A stretch of DNA of 64,000 nucleotides from Pseudonocardia abyssalis (lineage in GTDB: Bacteria > Actinomycetota > Actinomycetes > Mycobacteriales > Pseudonocardiaceae), in NCBI RefSeq assembly GCF_019263705.2, contig NZ_JADQDK010000001.1, positions 1,054,001 through 1,118,000 of the forward strand, written 5' to 3'. Both the position numbers and the translations under genes were made by a program. Every line of letters starts with the position of its first letter. Position 1 is the first letter of the stretch. The notes below the pieces were generated by a model. That model was not told where the DNA came from and searched no databases. It worked only from the letters and a program-made list of their open reading frames with translations. Shown here piece by piece: positions 16,635 to 25,118 of this stretch.

Positions 16635-17353
16635 GTTTTCTCGAGGTCACCGACCTGACGGTCGCCTACGGCGCGATCCAGGCCGTCCGCGGAGTCACGT
16701 TCTCGGTGGAGCAGGGCCAGATCGTCAGCCTCATCGGCAGCAACGGCGCCGGCAAGACCACGACGCTGCGGACGATCTCCGGGCTGCTCCGGCCGGTCGC
16801 CGGCACGGTCCTGCTCGACGGGAAGCCGATCCACGCCCTGCCGGCCCACGAGATCCTCGGGCTCGGCGTGGCGCACAGCCCGGAGGGCAGGCGGCTGTTC
16901 GCGCGGATGACGGTGGAGGAGAACCTCCGCCTCGGCGCGTACACCCGTTCCGACGAGTCGGGCATCGTGTCCGACCTCGACCGGATCTACGACCTGTTCC
17001 CGGTGCTCGGTGAGCGCCGCAAGAACAAGGCCGGCCTGTTCTCCGGGGGCGAGCAGCAGATGCTCGCCATCGGGCGGGCGCTGATGTCGCGGCCGAAGCT
17101 GCTCATGCTCGACGAGCCCTCGATGGGCCTCTCGCCGATCATGACGCAGAAGATCTTCTCGACGGTCCGCGAGCTGCGGTCCGAGGGCACCACCGTCCTG
17201 CTGGTGGAGCAGAACGCACTGGCGGCGCTGGCACTGTCGGACCGGGCGTACGTGATCGACCTGGGGCGCACCACGCTCTCGGGGACGGGCCCGGAACTCC
17301 TGGCGGACCCGCGTGTCCAGGAGGCCTACCTGGGCGAGGGCGTCGCGAACTGA
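16631..17353 (+). CDS. livF: Branched-chain amino-acid ABC ATPase LivF
   Basis: 240-residue second ATPase of the importer. Walker A GSNGAGKTT at about residues 37-45, the LivF-specific AHSPEGRRLFARMTVEENL, signature FSGGEQQMLAIGRAL, Walker B LLMLDEPSMGLSP and switch His replaced by Gln (LLVEQNA), as normal for LivF. ATG at 16631 has GAGGGAGAA five bases upstream. Last gene of the operon, followed by a large hairpin. Confidence 0.93.
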   Translation: MSFLEVTDLTVAYGAIQAVRGVTFSVEQGQIVSLIGSNGAGKTTTLRTISGLLRPVAGTVLLDGKPIHALPAHEILGLGVAHSPEGRRLFARMTVEENLRLGAYTRSDESGIVSDLDRIYDLFPVLGERRKNKAGLFSGGEQQMLAIGRALMSRPKLLMLDEPSMGLSPIMTQKIFSTVRELRSEGTTVLLVEQNALAALALSDRAYVIDLGRTTLSGTGPELLADPRVQEAYLGEGVAN

Positions 17354-17366
17354 CCCGGCGCCCCGT

Positions 17367-17419
17367 GGCAGCAAAGCCACTGTGCTGCCATCTCGTGGCG
17401 GCACAGTGGCTTTACTGCC
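17367..17419. terminator. 24-bp stem-loop between livF and thioesterase (bidirectional terminator)
   Basis: GGCAGCAAAGCCACTGTGCT at 17367 onward (24 bases to 17390) pairs with 17396-17419 over 24 positions with two mismatches and a five-base loop TCTCG. Each arm also has its own small palindrome (GGCAGCA...TGCTGCC). It sits between convergent genes and would serve both strands. Confidence 0.8.
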
Positions 17420-17446
17420 GTTCGGGTCCCGGGGGCGGGCGGGGTG

Positions 17447-17866
17447 CTAGGGCTGGGTGTCCCGGTGCAGGCAGGTCAGCTTCGCCGTGCAGGTGCGGCG
17501 GCCGTCCTCGTCGGTGATCACGATCTCGGTCGTCGAGGTGCTGCGGCCGACGTGGATCGGGCGGGCCACCCCGGTGACGTACCCGCCGGTCGCCGAGCGG
17601 TGGTGGGTGCAGGCGAGCTCCAGGCCGACGGGGAACCGCTCCGGCATCGCGTGCAGTGCCGAGAGCGTGGAGCCGAGCGTCTCGGCGAGCACCGCGCTCG
17701 CGCCGCCGTGCAGCAGCCCGAACGGCTGCTTGTTGCCGGCCACCGGCATGCGTCCGACGACCTCCTCGAGGCTCAGCGTCACGAGCTCGATGCCCATCCG
17801 CTCGGCGAGCTGCTCGGTGGTCTGCATCGGGGGGAGGTCCGCGGGATCGATGGGCACGGACGGCAC
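17447..17866 (-). CDS. PaaI family hotdog thioesterase
   Basis: 139-residue hotdog-fold acyl-CoA thioesterase. The family core is FGLLHGGASAVLAETLGS near residue 60, with the HGG turn and the catalytic acidic residue in AETLGS, then GLELACTHHRSATGGYVTG. It would hydrolyse small or aromatic acyl-CoA esters in the cytosol. GTG at 17866 or 17857 are possible starts. Monocistronic, facing livF. Confidence 0.88.
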   Translation of the reverse strand: MPSVPIDPADLPPMQTTEQLAERMGIELVTLSLEEVVGRMPVAGNKQPFGLLHGGASAVLAETLGSTLSALHAMPERFPVGLELACTHHRSATGGYVTGVARPIHVGRSTSTTEIVITDEDGRRTCTAKLTCLHRDTQP

Positions 17867-18049
17867 CCTATGGCAGACTCCGGAGCGGCGATCACCACGC
17901 CGGACCTCCTGATCGGGCCACCCACGCGGCCCGGCCGCGCGGGGGCGCAGGGGACCTCGTGAGCCTCGGTGACTCCCACCCGCCGTGAACTGCGGCCGGG
18001 CGGTGCACGGGGCGTGGGGCCGGGTGCCGCCGCGTGGCCGTGGAGCGTC

Positions 18050-19363
18050 ATGACGAGTCAGAAGCAGCTCAAGGCCCGGATCCGTGCGCGCATGGCCCGC
18101 ACCGGGGAGAGCTACACCACCGCCCGTCGGCACGTCGCGGGCGCCGCGCCCGTCCCGCTGTCCGCCGCCGGGTACCGGCTGTCCGGCGGCCGGGAGCCGG
18201 TGTCCGCCGCTCTCGCGCACGTCCTCGCCCACCACGGGGTGCGGTGCGCCGGCGACGAGGTGTCCGAGGAGTTGATCTTCGGCGTCGCGGGCGGGCCCGG
18301 GGCGGGCTACATCCTCTGGGAGTTCGCCCACGACGACTCGCGCCCGGTCGTGCTCGCGTTCTCCGCAGACTGGCAGTACGCGGACCGCGCGACGCTCGCG
18401 GCGCTCGACCGGCTCGGCGTCGCGGCGTCGGTGCACCGGACCGGGGGAGCCGTCGGCGCGGCACGGGCGCTGGCCGCGGCCGTCGACGCCGGGCGGCCCG
18501 CTCTGGTCTGGCCGGACCGTCGGCGGGCGGGGTACCGGCATCTTCCCGACGCGCTCGACGGGATGGGCGGGCACGTGGTCGTGGCCTACGGCCGCAGCGG
18601 CGACGGCTACCTCGTCGACGACCGCTCGCTCGCCCCGCTCACGGTGCCCGCCCCGGTGCTCGACGCGGCGCGGGCCCGCGTCGGGTCCTACCGGAACCTG
18701 CTCGTGGACCCGCAGCCCACCGGCGACCTCGCGCCCGAGGCGCTGCGGTCGGCGCTGGTCGCCGGCCTGTCCCACGGGGCGGCGCAGCTCGGCGGCACGT
18801 CCGCGTCGTTCGCGCTGCCGGCCTGGCGGAAGTGGGCGCGGCTGGTGACCGAGGGGAAGGCGGCGAAGGGCTGGCCGCGGGTGTTCGCCGACGGCCGCGG
18901 GCTGGCCGGGGCGCTGGCCTCGGTCTGGGAGGGTGTCTCGCCCGCCGGGACGACGGGCGGGCACCTGCGCGACCTCACCGCCGACTGCCTCGACGCCGCG
19001 GGCCCCCTGCTCGGGGTGCCGACCGCCGCGGCGGCCGACGCGTGGCGGGCGGCCGGTGCGGGCTGGACGGCGGTGGGCGACGCCGCGCTGCCCGCCGACG
19101 TCCCGGGGTTCGGGCGGCTCCGCGAGCTGACCGCGACCGTCGAGCAGTCCGTGCTGGGTGACGGCGACGCGGGCCGGGACGCGGCCGTGGTCGCCGCGGC
19201 CGGGTTGTGGGAGCTGCGGGCGCGCCTCGACGCCGAGCCGCCGCTGACCCCGGCCGACCGGGACGCCCTCTTCGCCGGTCTGGGCTCCCGGCTGCACGCC
19301 GTGCACGCGGCGGAGCAGGTGGCGGTGCGGGAGCTCGCGGCGGTGCTGGAGCGGGCGGGCTGA
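18050..19363 (+). CDS. BtrH N-terminal / DUF4872-like protein
   Basis: 437-residue protein. The N-terminal 28 residues hold a basic helix with RIRARMARTGESYTTARRHV, a motif seen at the start of various actinobacterial proteins. From residue 40 the pattern (YRLSGGREPVSAALAHVLAHHGV, then EELIFGVAGGPGAGYI and later VVVAYG) resembles the BtrH N-terminal domain, a papain-like acyltransferase/peptidase fold, followed by a helical DUF4872-like region. The usual hC nucleophile position reads REPVS, so catalysis by Cys is doubtful. ATG at 18050 has GGAG five bases upstream. Function unknown. Confidence 0.7.
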   Translation: MTSQKQLKARIRARMARTGESYTTARRHVAGAAPVPLSAAGYRLSGGREPVSAALAHVLAHHGVRCAGDEVSEELIFGVAGGPGAGYILWEFAHDDSRPVVLAFSADWQYADRATLAALDRLGVAASVHRTGGAVGAARALAAAVDAGRPALVWPDRRRAGYRHLPDALDGMGGHVVVAYGRSGDGYLVDDRSLAPLTVPAPVLDAARARVGSYRNLLVDPQPTGDLAPEALRSALVAGLSHGAAQLGGTSASFALPAWRKWARLVTEGKAAKGWPRVFADGRGLAGALASVWEGVSPAGTTGGHLRDLTADCLDAAGPLLGVPTAAAADAWRAAGAGWTAVGDAALPADVPGFGRLRELTATVEQSVLGDGDAGRDAAVVAAAGLWELRARLDAEPPLTPADRDALFAGLGSRLHAVHAAEQVAVRELAAVLERAG

Positions 19364-19408
19364 CCCGCAGGTCGGCGGTCCATGGTCACCGTCTCGCCCG
19401 ACCGGCGA

Positions 19409-20506
19409 TCATGCCCAGGCGACGGCGACCGCGTCGACGCCGAGCAGCGGGGCGTAGCGGGCCGCGGTCTCCTCGACCGCGGCCCGCGGCACCGGCCCGA
19501 ACGGGCGCACGGTCACCGTCGCGCCGGAGTGCTCCCACACCCCGGCGACCAGCCCGTCGACGACGAGGACGGGGGAGATCCAGCCGGCCGTCCGCGAGAC
19601 CTCCTTCACGCGGCCGTCCGGGACCGCCCGCGACCGGTGGCTGAGCGGGGCGATCACCCACGGGTCGAAGCCGGGGAGCAGCAGCGGGGCGTCGGCGGGG
19701 TCGGTGCCGCCGTCGGGGACCGCCGCCATCTCGTCGACGTCCTCGGTGCGCGCGACGTACCCGGCCTCGCCCTCGATCGTCACCGCGGTCACGGCGTCGC
19801 CCGCGGCGCGGATCATGCGCTCGGCCGGGGCGGGCCGCTCGCCCCACCAGCGCCCGACGTCCACGGCGGTGGCCGGGCCGTTCGCGGCCAGGAACCGCAG
19901 CAGTACCGCGCGCTCCGCCTCCTCCGCCGGCACGGGAGCGAGCGGGCGGCCCAGCCACGCGGCGGGGGAGACGAAGGTGACCCCTCCGTCGTCGGCCGGT
20001 GGACCGGAGCACAACAGCCCGCGGGCGGCGGCGGGTTTGAGCAGCGCACCCCAGCCCGTCGACAGCGGCTCGGCGATCGCGGGGTCGCCCACCTCGGCGA
20101 CGACCGCGGTCACCAGCTCGGCGCGGGTCGACGGCACCGCCCCCAGCACCGAGCCGATCGCGTCGGTGATCGCGTGCAGCTGCGCGGCACTCACACCGTG
20201 CTCCCGTTCCCACGACGGCGGGAACCGGCGCCGGGCGTCGCGGGCGGTGAGCGCGCCGACCCACACGTCGAGCTCGTCGGCGGGCAGCAGGTGCAGCGTG
20301 CCGCGGGCGGCCCAGGTCCGGACCAGCCCGCGCGAGAGGTCCGGTACGCCGGCGCACCGGATCCCGGCGATCAGCGCGCTGCACGAGGTGACCTGCGCGT
20401 GGATCCCGCCGAGCACCCGCGCGACCTCGACGGGACCGGGGGCGGGGGACAGGAGCAGCTGCCGGCGGATCCGCCACCGTCGGACCTGGCGCCAGGTGAG
20501 TGTCAC
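19409..20506 (-). CDS. Winged-helix DNA-binding domain protein (AlkZ/HTH_42 family)
   Basis: 365 residues. The sequence matches the HTH_42 family that includes the interstrand-crosslink glycosylase AlkZ: start LTWRQVRRWRIRRQLL, then VLGGIHAQVTSCSALIAGIR, VRTWAARGTLHLLPADEL, a C-terminal WW/EPAER winged region and LLLPGFDPWVIAPLSHR. The QVTS stretch is near the AlkZ catalytic QxQ position but reads QVT, so glycosylase activity is uncertain. GTG start overlaps the upstream methyltransferase stop by four bases. It may protect against DNA-alkylating natural products. Confidence 0.82.
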   Translation of the reverse strand: MTLTWRQVRRWRIRRQLLLSPAPGPVEVARVLGGIHAQVTSCSALIAGIRCAGVPDLSRGLVRTWAARGTLHLLPADELDVWVGALTARDARRRFPPSWEREHGVSAAQLHAITDAIGSVLGAVPSTRAELVTAVVAEVGDPAIAEPLSTGWGALLKPAAARGLLCSGPPADDGGVTFVSPAAWLGRPLAPVPAEEAERAVLLRFLAANGPATAVDVGRWWGERPAPAERMIRAAGDAVTAVTIEGEAGYVARTEDVDEMAAVPDGGTDPADAPLLLPGFDPWVIAPLSHRSRAVPDGRVKEVSRTAGWISPVLVVDGLVAGVWEHSGATVTVRPFGPVPRAAVEETAARYAPLLGVDAVAVAWA

Positions 20507-21318
20507 GGCCGGTGGCAGACGAAGATCGCCGTGCCCGGGAACAGCGCCCCGCGCAGCGGGCTCCACTGGCCCCACACCCGCTCGCGGCCCTCCGGCCATT
20601 CCGGCTCCACGACGTCGTCGAGCACCAGCCCGGCCGCGACGACGTCGCGGACCCGGTCGCCGATCGTGCGGTGGTGCTCGACGTAGGTGGCCGCGCCCGT
20701 GTCGTCGACCTCCACGTAGGGCGTGCGGTCGAAGTAGGACTGCACGACGGTGAGCCCGTCGGGGCCGGGGTCGTCGGTGAACATCCAGCGCATCGGGTGG
20801 TTCACCGCGAACACCCACCGCCCGCCCGGCCGCAGGACCCGCGCCACCTCGCGCATCACCCGCTCCGGTTCGGCGACGAAGGGGACGCCGCCGAACGCCG
20901 AGCAGGCGGCGTCGAACGAGGCGTCGGCGAACGGCAGCCGCTCCGCGCCCGCCTGCACCAGCGGGACCGCCACGCCGGTGGACGCGCCGAGGGCCGCGGC
21001 GTGCCGGAGCATGGACCCGGACAGGTCGAGCGCGACGGCCCGCGCCCCCTGCGCGACGAGCCACCGCGCGCACGGGGCCGACCCGGCCCCGATCTCCAGC
21101 ACCGCCCGCCCGGCGACGTCGCCGAGCAGCCGGGCGTCGGCCTCGCGCAGTCCCTCGGGGCACCAGACGAAGTCGAGATCGCCGATGTCGGAGGCGTGTT
21201 CGGCCAGGTAGTCGTCGGCGTCGGCGTCCCACCAGGCACGGCTCGCGCGCTGCGATTCGGCCCCGTCGACGGCGCGCCGCGCGACCCCCACGGTGTTCAG
21301 TTGCTCCTCGGCACTCAC
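20503..21318 (-). CDS. Class I SAM-dependent methyltransferase
   Basis: 271 residues. N-terminal SRAWWDADADDYLAEHA and WCPEGLREADARLLG are typical of an actinobacterial methyltransferase-11 subgroup. Motif I is VLEIGAGSAPCARWL near residue 72, motif II ARAVALDLSGSML, motif III VLRPGGRWVFAVNHPMRW. GTG at 21318. It is translationally coupled to the winged-helix gene downstream. Substrate unknown. Confidence 0.88.
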   Translation of the reverse strand: MSAEEQLNTVGVARRAVDGAESQRASRAWWDADADDYLAEHASDIGDLDFVWCPEGLREADARLLGDVAGRAVLEIGAGSAPCARWLVAQGARAVALDLSGSMLRHAAALGASTGVAVPLVQAGAERLPFADASFDAACSAFGGVPFVAEPERVMREVARVLRPGGRWVFAVNHPMRWMFTDDPGPDGLTVVQSYFDRTPYVEVDDTGAATYVEHHRTIGDRVRDVVAAGLVLDDVVEPEWPEGRERVWGQWSPLRGALFPGTAIFVCHRP

Positions 21319-21354
21319 CGGGTCATCGTCGCAGCTCGTGGCACCTGACCCGCG

Positions 21355-21382
21355 TTGTGCCGCCGCTCACCGCCCGCGTAGC
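21355..21382 (+). promoter_or_regulatory. Predicted rpsA promoter
   Basis: TTGTGC at 21355-21360 and TAGCAT at 21377-21382 are separated by 16 bases, a good vegetative (SigA-type) promoter. It predicts a leader of about 150 bases before the rpsA ATG, consistent with the long, regulated leaders of S1 genes. Confidence 0.6.
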
Positions 21383-21539
21383 ATGGCGCAAGCACTGTGG
21401 TCAACGTCGCGGCGTCAGCGCCGGGCACCCTCCACGGGCTTCTCGCACCGATCAGATCAAGGGTGACAGCACCACGTCACGAGCCGTACTCCACCAGACC
21501 AGCACCACGCCGACATCCATCACCGGAGCACCCCACTAC

Positions 21540-23048
21540 ATGTCCACCGACACCACCGCCGCCCCGATCTCCACGACCCCGCAGGTCGCCATCAACGACA
21601 TCGGGTCGGAAGAGGACTTCCTCGCCGCCATCGATAAGACGATCAAGTACTTCAACGATGGCGACATCGTCGAGGGCACGATCGTCAAGGTCGACCGCGA
21701 CGAGGTACTGCTCGACATCGGCTACAAGACCGAAGGGGTCATCCCTTCCCGCGAACTGTCCATCAAGCACGATGTGGACCCCGCCGAGGTCGTGTCGGTC
21801 GGTGAGTTCGTCGAGGCCCTGGTCCTCCAGAAGGAGGACAAGGAAGGGCGCCTGATCCTGTCCAAGAAGCGCGCGCAGTACGAGCGCGCGTGGGGCACGA
21901 TCGAGGCCCTCAAGGAGGCCGACGAGCCGGTCGAGGGCACCGTCATCGAGGTCGTCAAGGGTGGTCTCATCCTGGACATCGGCCTCCGCGGCTTCCTCCC
22001 GGCCTCGCTGGTCGAGATGCGCCGCGTGCGCGATCTGCAGCCGTACGTCGGCCGCAAGATCGAGGCCAAGATCATCGAGCTGGACAAGAACCGCAACAAC
22101 GTGGTCCTGTCCCGCCGCGCGTGGCTGGAGCAGACCCAGTCCGAGGTGCGCAGCGAGTTCCTCAACCAGCTGGCCCGCGGCCAGGTGCGCAAGGGCGTCG
22201 TGTCCTCGGTGGTCAACTTCGGTGCGTTCGTCGACCTCGGTGGCGTCGACGGCCTGGTGCACGTCTCCGAGCTGTCCTGGAAGCACATCGACCACCCCTC
22301 CGAGGTCGTCGAGGTGGGCCAGGAGGTCACCGTCGAGGTCCTCGACGTCGACCTGGACCGCGAGCGCGTCTCGCTGTCGCTCAAGGCCACGCAGGAAGAC
22401 CCGTGGCGCCTCTACGCCCGCACCCACGCGATCGGCCAGATCGTGCCGGGCAAGGTCACCAAGCTCGTCCCGTTCGGTGCGTTCGTGCGCGTCGAGGAGG
22501 GCATCGAGGGTCTGGTGCACATCTCCGAGCTGGCCGAGCGCCACGTGGAGATCCCGGAGCAGGTCGTGCAGGTCGGCGACGACGCCATGGTCAAGGTCAT
22601 CGACATCGACCTCGACCGGCGCCGCATCTCGCTCTCGCTCAAGCAGGCCAACGAGGGCATGACGGCCGAGACCGAGTTCGACCCCACGCGCTACGGCATG
22701 GCGGCGGAGTACGACGACCAGGGGAACTACATCTACCCCGAGGGCTTCGACGTCGACTCCGGCGACTGGCAGGAGGGCTTCGAGACCCAGCGCGAGGCCT
22801 GGGAGAAGGAGTACGCGGAGGCCCACGTCCGCTACGAGCAGCACATCACGCAGATCAAGAAGTCGGCCGAGGCCGAGGCCGAGGCGGCTGCCGACGGTGG
22901 GGGCACGAGCTACTCGTCCGACACCGCCGACGCCGAGGCCGGCGGCGAGAGCACCGGTGGCGGCGGCGCGCCCGCCCAGTCCGGTGGCTCGCTGGCCAGC
23001 GACGAGCAGCTCGCGGCCCTGCGCGAGAAGCTGTCGGGCGGCGCCTGA
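21540..23048 (+). CDS. rpsA: 30S ribosomal protein S1
   Basis: 502 residues, actinobacterial S1 size. Four S1 (OB-fold) repeats begin near residues 38 (DGDIVEGTIVKVDRDEVLLD), 124 (VEGTVIEVVKGGLILDIG), 209 (RKGVVSSVVNFGAFVDLG) and 294 (VPGKVTKLVPFGAFVRVE). The C-terminus is an acidic, Gly/Ser-rich tail ending ALREKLSGGA. It binds mRNA and helps initiation on structured messages. ATG at 21540 has GGAG 13 bases upstream. Synteny with coaE and uvrB matches mycobacteria (Rv1630 region). Confidence 0.97.
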   Translation: MSTDTTAAPISTTPQVAINDIGSEEDFLAAIDKTIKYFNDGDIVEGTIVKVDRDEVLLDIGYKTEGVIPSRELSIKHDVDPAEVVSVGEFVEALVLQKEDKEGRLILSKKRAQYERAWGTIEALKEADEPVEGTVIEVVKGGLILDIGLRGFLPASLVEMRRVRDLQPYVGRKIEAKIIELDKNRNNVVLSRRAWLEQTQSEVRSEFLNQLARGQVRKGVVSSVVNFGAFVDLGGVDGLVHVSELSWKHIDHPSEVVEVGQEVTVEVLDVDLDRERVSLSLKATQEDPWRLYARTHAIGQIVPGKVTKLVPFGAFVRVEEGIEGLVHISELAERHVEIPEQVVQVGDDAMVKVIDIDLDRRRISLSLKQANEGMTAETEFDPTRYGMAAEYDDQGNYIYPEGFDVDSGDWQEGFETQREAWEKEYAEAHVRYEQHITQIKKSAEAEAEAAADGGGTSYSSDTADAEAGGESTGGGGAPAQSGGSLASDEQLAALREKLSGGA

Positions 23049-23064
23049 TCAGCTAGGTCACACC

Positions 23065-23105
23065 CGAACGGCCCCGGCGACCACCACGGTCGCCGGGGCC
23101 GTTCG
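23065..23105 (+). terminator. rpsA terminator hairpin
   Basis: A perfect 18-bp stem, CGAACGGCCCCGGCGACC (23065-23082) with GGTCGCCGGGGCCGTTCG (23088-23105), loop ACCAC, starts 17 bases after the rpsA stop. No long U tract follows, as is common for GC-rich actinobacterial terminators. Confidence 0.88.
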
Positions 23106-23192
23106 GCGTCTGCCGGGGCACCTCCGGTCACGGTTCCGCTGCGTTCTGTGGACGCGCCGGTGCGGGGCGTCACGCCGAGGGGCGCGGCGCAC

Positions 23193-23198
23193 TACCCT
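23193..23198 (+). promoter_or_regulatory. -10 box TACCCT for leaderless lipoprotein gene
   Basis: TACCCT fits TANNNT and ends exactly seven bases before the GTG at 23206, with no ribosome site between. This is the standard leaderless arrangement in actinobacteria and fixes the start. Confidence 0.65.
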
Positions 23199-23205
23199 TG
23201 CCGTT

Positions 23206-23886
23206 GTGGGTGGGGGAACACGGTCGGGCGGCACGCGGCTGTTGGTGGTGCTCGTGGGACTCCTGATGAGCGCGGGATGCGCCACGGTGGACGCGGAGAC
23301 CACACCGGTCCCCACCTTCGCCGTCCCGGCCTCGGCGGGCCCCGGTGCGCCGGGGGAGGCCGACCGTGACGGGGCGATCCCCACGGAGTGCGGCGAGATG
23401 CTGTCCGCGGCCGATCTCGGGGCCCTGCTGGGCCGCCCGCTCGACAGCGTCGTCGTGCGCACCACGATCGGCGTCGCCGAGCCGTCGGTGGGCCGCACCG
23501 AGCGGGTCGCCTGCCGCTACAGCGGCACCGGGGCCTCCCGCGGCGTCCTGCTCGACCTCAACGTGGCCCGCTACACCGACGCGGCCGCCGCGTCGAAGCA
23601 GTGGACGACCAACATCGGCGTGGAGAGCGGCGACCGGCGCGACCTGTCCATCGGTGCCGCCCCCGCCGCCCTGTTCGACCGGGCCCGCGAGTCGGTCCTC
23701 ATGGTCACCTACGACGACGACACGCTGACGTTCGTGCTGCCCGAGGGGCCACGTCCGGGTGACCGGCCCCGCGGCGACGTCCTCGTCGACCTGGCCCTGC
23801 GCGTCCTGCCCGTCGTCGGCCCGCCGCGCACCGGGGCACCCGCCACGCCCGTACCCAGCGAGGACCCGGCGGTCGCGGCCGGATAG
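23206..23886 (+). CDS. DUF3558-like secreted lipoprotein
   Basis: 226 residues with a short basic start (VGGGTRSGGTR), a hydrophobic segment LLVVLVGLLM and lipobox MSAGC, so a lipoprotein on the outer face of the membrane. The mature part has a conserved-looking ECGEMLSAADLGALLGRPL and CRYSG pair of Cys, the pattern seen in actinobacterial DUF3558-type lipoproteins. The C-terminus is Pro-rich. Function unknown. It directly precedes coaE. Confidence 0.7.
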   Translation: MGGGTRSGGTRLLVVLVGLLMSAGCATVDAETTPVPTFAVPASAGPGAPGEADRDGAIPTECGEMLSAADLGALLGRPLDSVVVRTTIGVAEPSVGRTERVACRYSGTGASRGVLLDLNVARYTDAAAASKQWTTNIGVESGDRRDLSIGAAPAALFDRARESVLMVTYDDDTLTFVLPEGPRPGDRPRGDVLVDLALRVLPVVGPPRTGAPATPVPSEDPAVAAG

Positions 23887-23889
23887 CGT
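23884..23889 (+). promoter_or_regulatory. -10 box TAGCGT for leaderless coaE
   Basis: TAGCGT, whose first three bases are the stop codon of the lipoprotein gene, ends seven bases before the coaE ATG at 23897. There is no Shine-Dalgarno sequence, so coaE is probably also transcribed from its own leaderless promoter. Confidence 0.6.
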
Positions 23890-23896
23890 CGCCGCC

Positions 23897-25078
23897 ATGT
23901 TGCGCGTGGGGCTGACCGGGGGAATCGGATCGGGCAAGTCGACGGTGGCGCGCCGGCTCGTCGACCGCGGCGCCGTGCTCGTCGACTCCGACGCACTGGC
24001 CCGCGAGGTCGTCGCGCCCGGCACCGACGGCCTGGCGGAGATCGCCACCGCGTTCGGCGACGGCGTGCTCACCGCCGACGGCGAGCTCGACCGGCCCGCG
24101 CTCGCCTCCGTCGTCTTCGGCGACGCCGACGCGCGCGCCCGGCTCAACGCGATCGTGCACCCCCTCGTCCGCCGCCGCTCCGACGCGCTGATCGCGCAGG
24201 CCCCCGCCGACGCGATCGTGGTGCAGGACATCCCGCTGCTCGTCGAGGGCGGGATGGGACCGATGTTCCCGCTGGTCGTGGTCGTACACACCGACGCGGA
24301 GGAGCGGGTCCGGAGACTCGTCGGGCAGCGTGGGATGCCCGAGGCCGACGCCCGCTCCCGGATCGCCGCCCAGGCCGACGACGACGCCCGCCGGGCCGCC
24401 GCCGACGTCTGGCTCGACAACAGCGGCGCACCCGAGGCGCTCGACGGCGCGGTCGACGCCCTGTGGGACGGCCGGCTGGTGGAGTTCGAGTCCCGCCTGC
24501 GCCGGCGCGACCCGGTGCGCACCGCCACGGTCGTGCTCGCCGACCCCGACCCGGCCTGGCCCGCCGACGCCGCACGTCTCGCGGCCCGGATCTCCGCGGC
24601 CGCCGGGGGGCGTGAGGTCGCCCACATCGGTTCGACGGCGGTACCGGGGCTGCCCGCCGAGGACGTGATCGACCTGCAGCTCGCGGTCGGCTCGCTGGAC
24701 GAGGCGGCCGGGTTCCGCGACGCACTGGCCGACGTCGGGTTCCCCCGGTGCCCGGACGTCGACCACGACGACCCGAAGCCGCCCGGCCCCGTCCGGCCCG
24801 AGCAGTGCCACGGCACCGCCGACCCCGGGCGTCGCGTCCACCTGCATATCCGGGAGACCGGGTCGCCCGGTTGGCGGTACGCGCTGTTGTTCCGCGACTG
24901 GCTGCGCGCCGACCCGGCGTCCCGCGAGGAGTACCTCGTGCTCCAGCGGCGGGCCCAGGCGGAGTCGGGGGGCGAGGCGGAGCGGTACGTCGGGATCGAG
25001 GCGCCCTGGTTCGACGGGGCGTCCGACCGCGCGGAGGGATGGGCAGTATCGTCGGGGTGGACCCCCTCGTTGGGCTGA
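23897..25078 (+). CDS. coaE: Dephospho-CoA kinase with C-terminal GrpB/UPF0157 domain
   Basis: Last step of coenzyme A synthesis: phosphorylates the ribose 3'-OH of dephospho-CoA. 393 residues. P-loop GGIGSGKST at residues 8-16, then LVDSDALAREVV with the substrate Asp, and DIPLLVEGGM in the CoA-binding domain. From about residue 210 a GrpB (UPF0157) domain follows (VVLADPDPAWPADAARL, HIGSTAVPGLPAEDVIDLQ), the two-domain layout known from mycobacterial CoaE. Catalysis is in the N-terminal half; the tail is thought to aid folding. Confidence 0.94.
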   Translation: MLRVGLTGGIGSGKSTVARRLVDRGAVLVDSDALAREVVAPGTDGLAEIATAFGDGVLTADGELDRPALASVVFGDADARARLNAIVHPLVRRRSDALIAQAPADAIVVQDIPLLVEGGMGPMFPLVVVVHTDAEERVRRLVGQRGMPEADARSRIAAQADDDARRAAADVWLDNSGAPEALDGAVDALWDGRLVEFESRLRRRDPVRTATVVLADPDPAWPADAARLAARISAAAGGREVAHIGSTAVPGLPAEDVIDLQLAVGSLDEAAGFRDALADVGFPRCPDVDHDDPKPPGPVRPEQCHGTADPGRRVHLHIRETGSPGWRYALLFRDWLRADPASREEYLVLQRRAQAESGGEAERYVGIEAPWFDGASDRAEGWAVSSGWTPSLG

Positions 25079-25118
25079 GTGGACGCACCCTGCGGTAACG
25101 CAGCGCTACGCCCCCACG

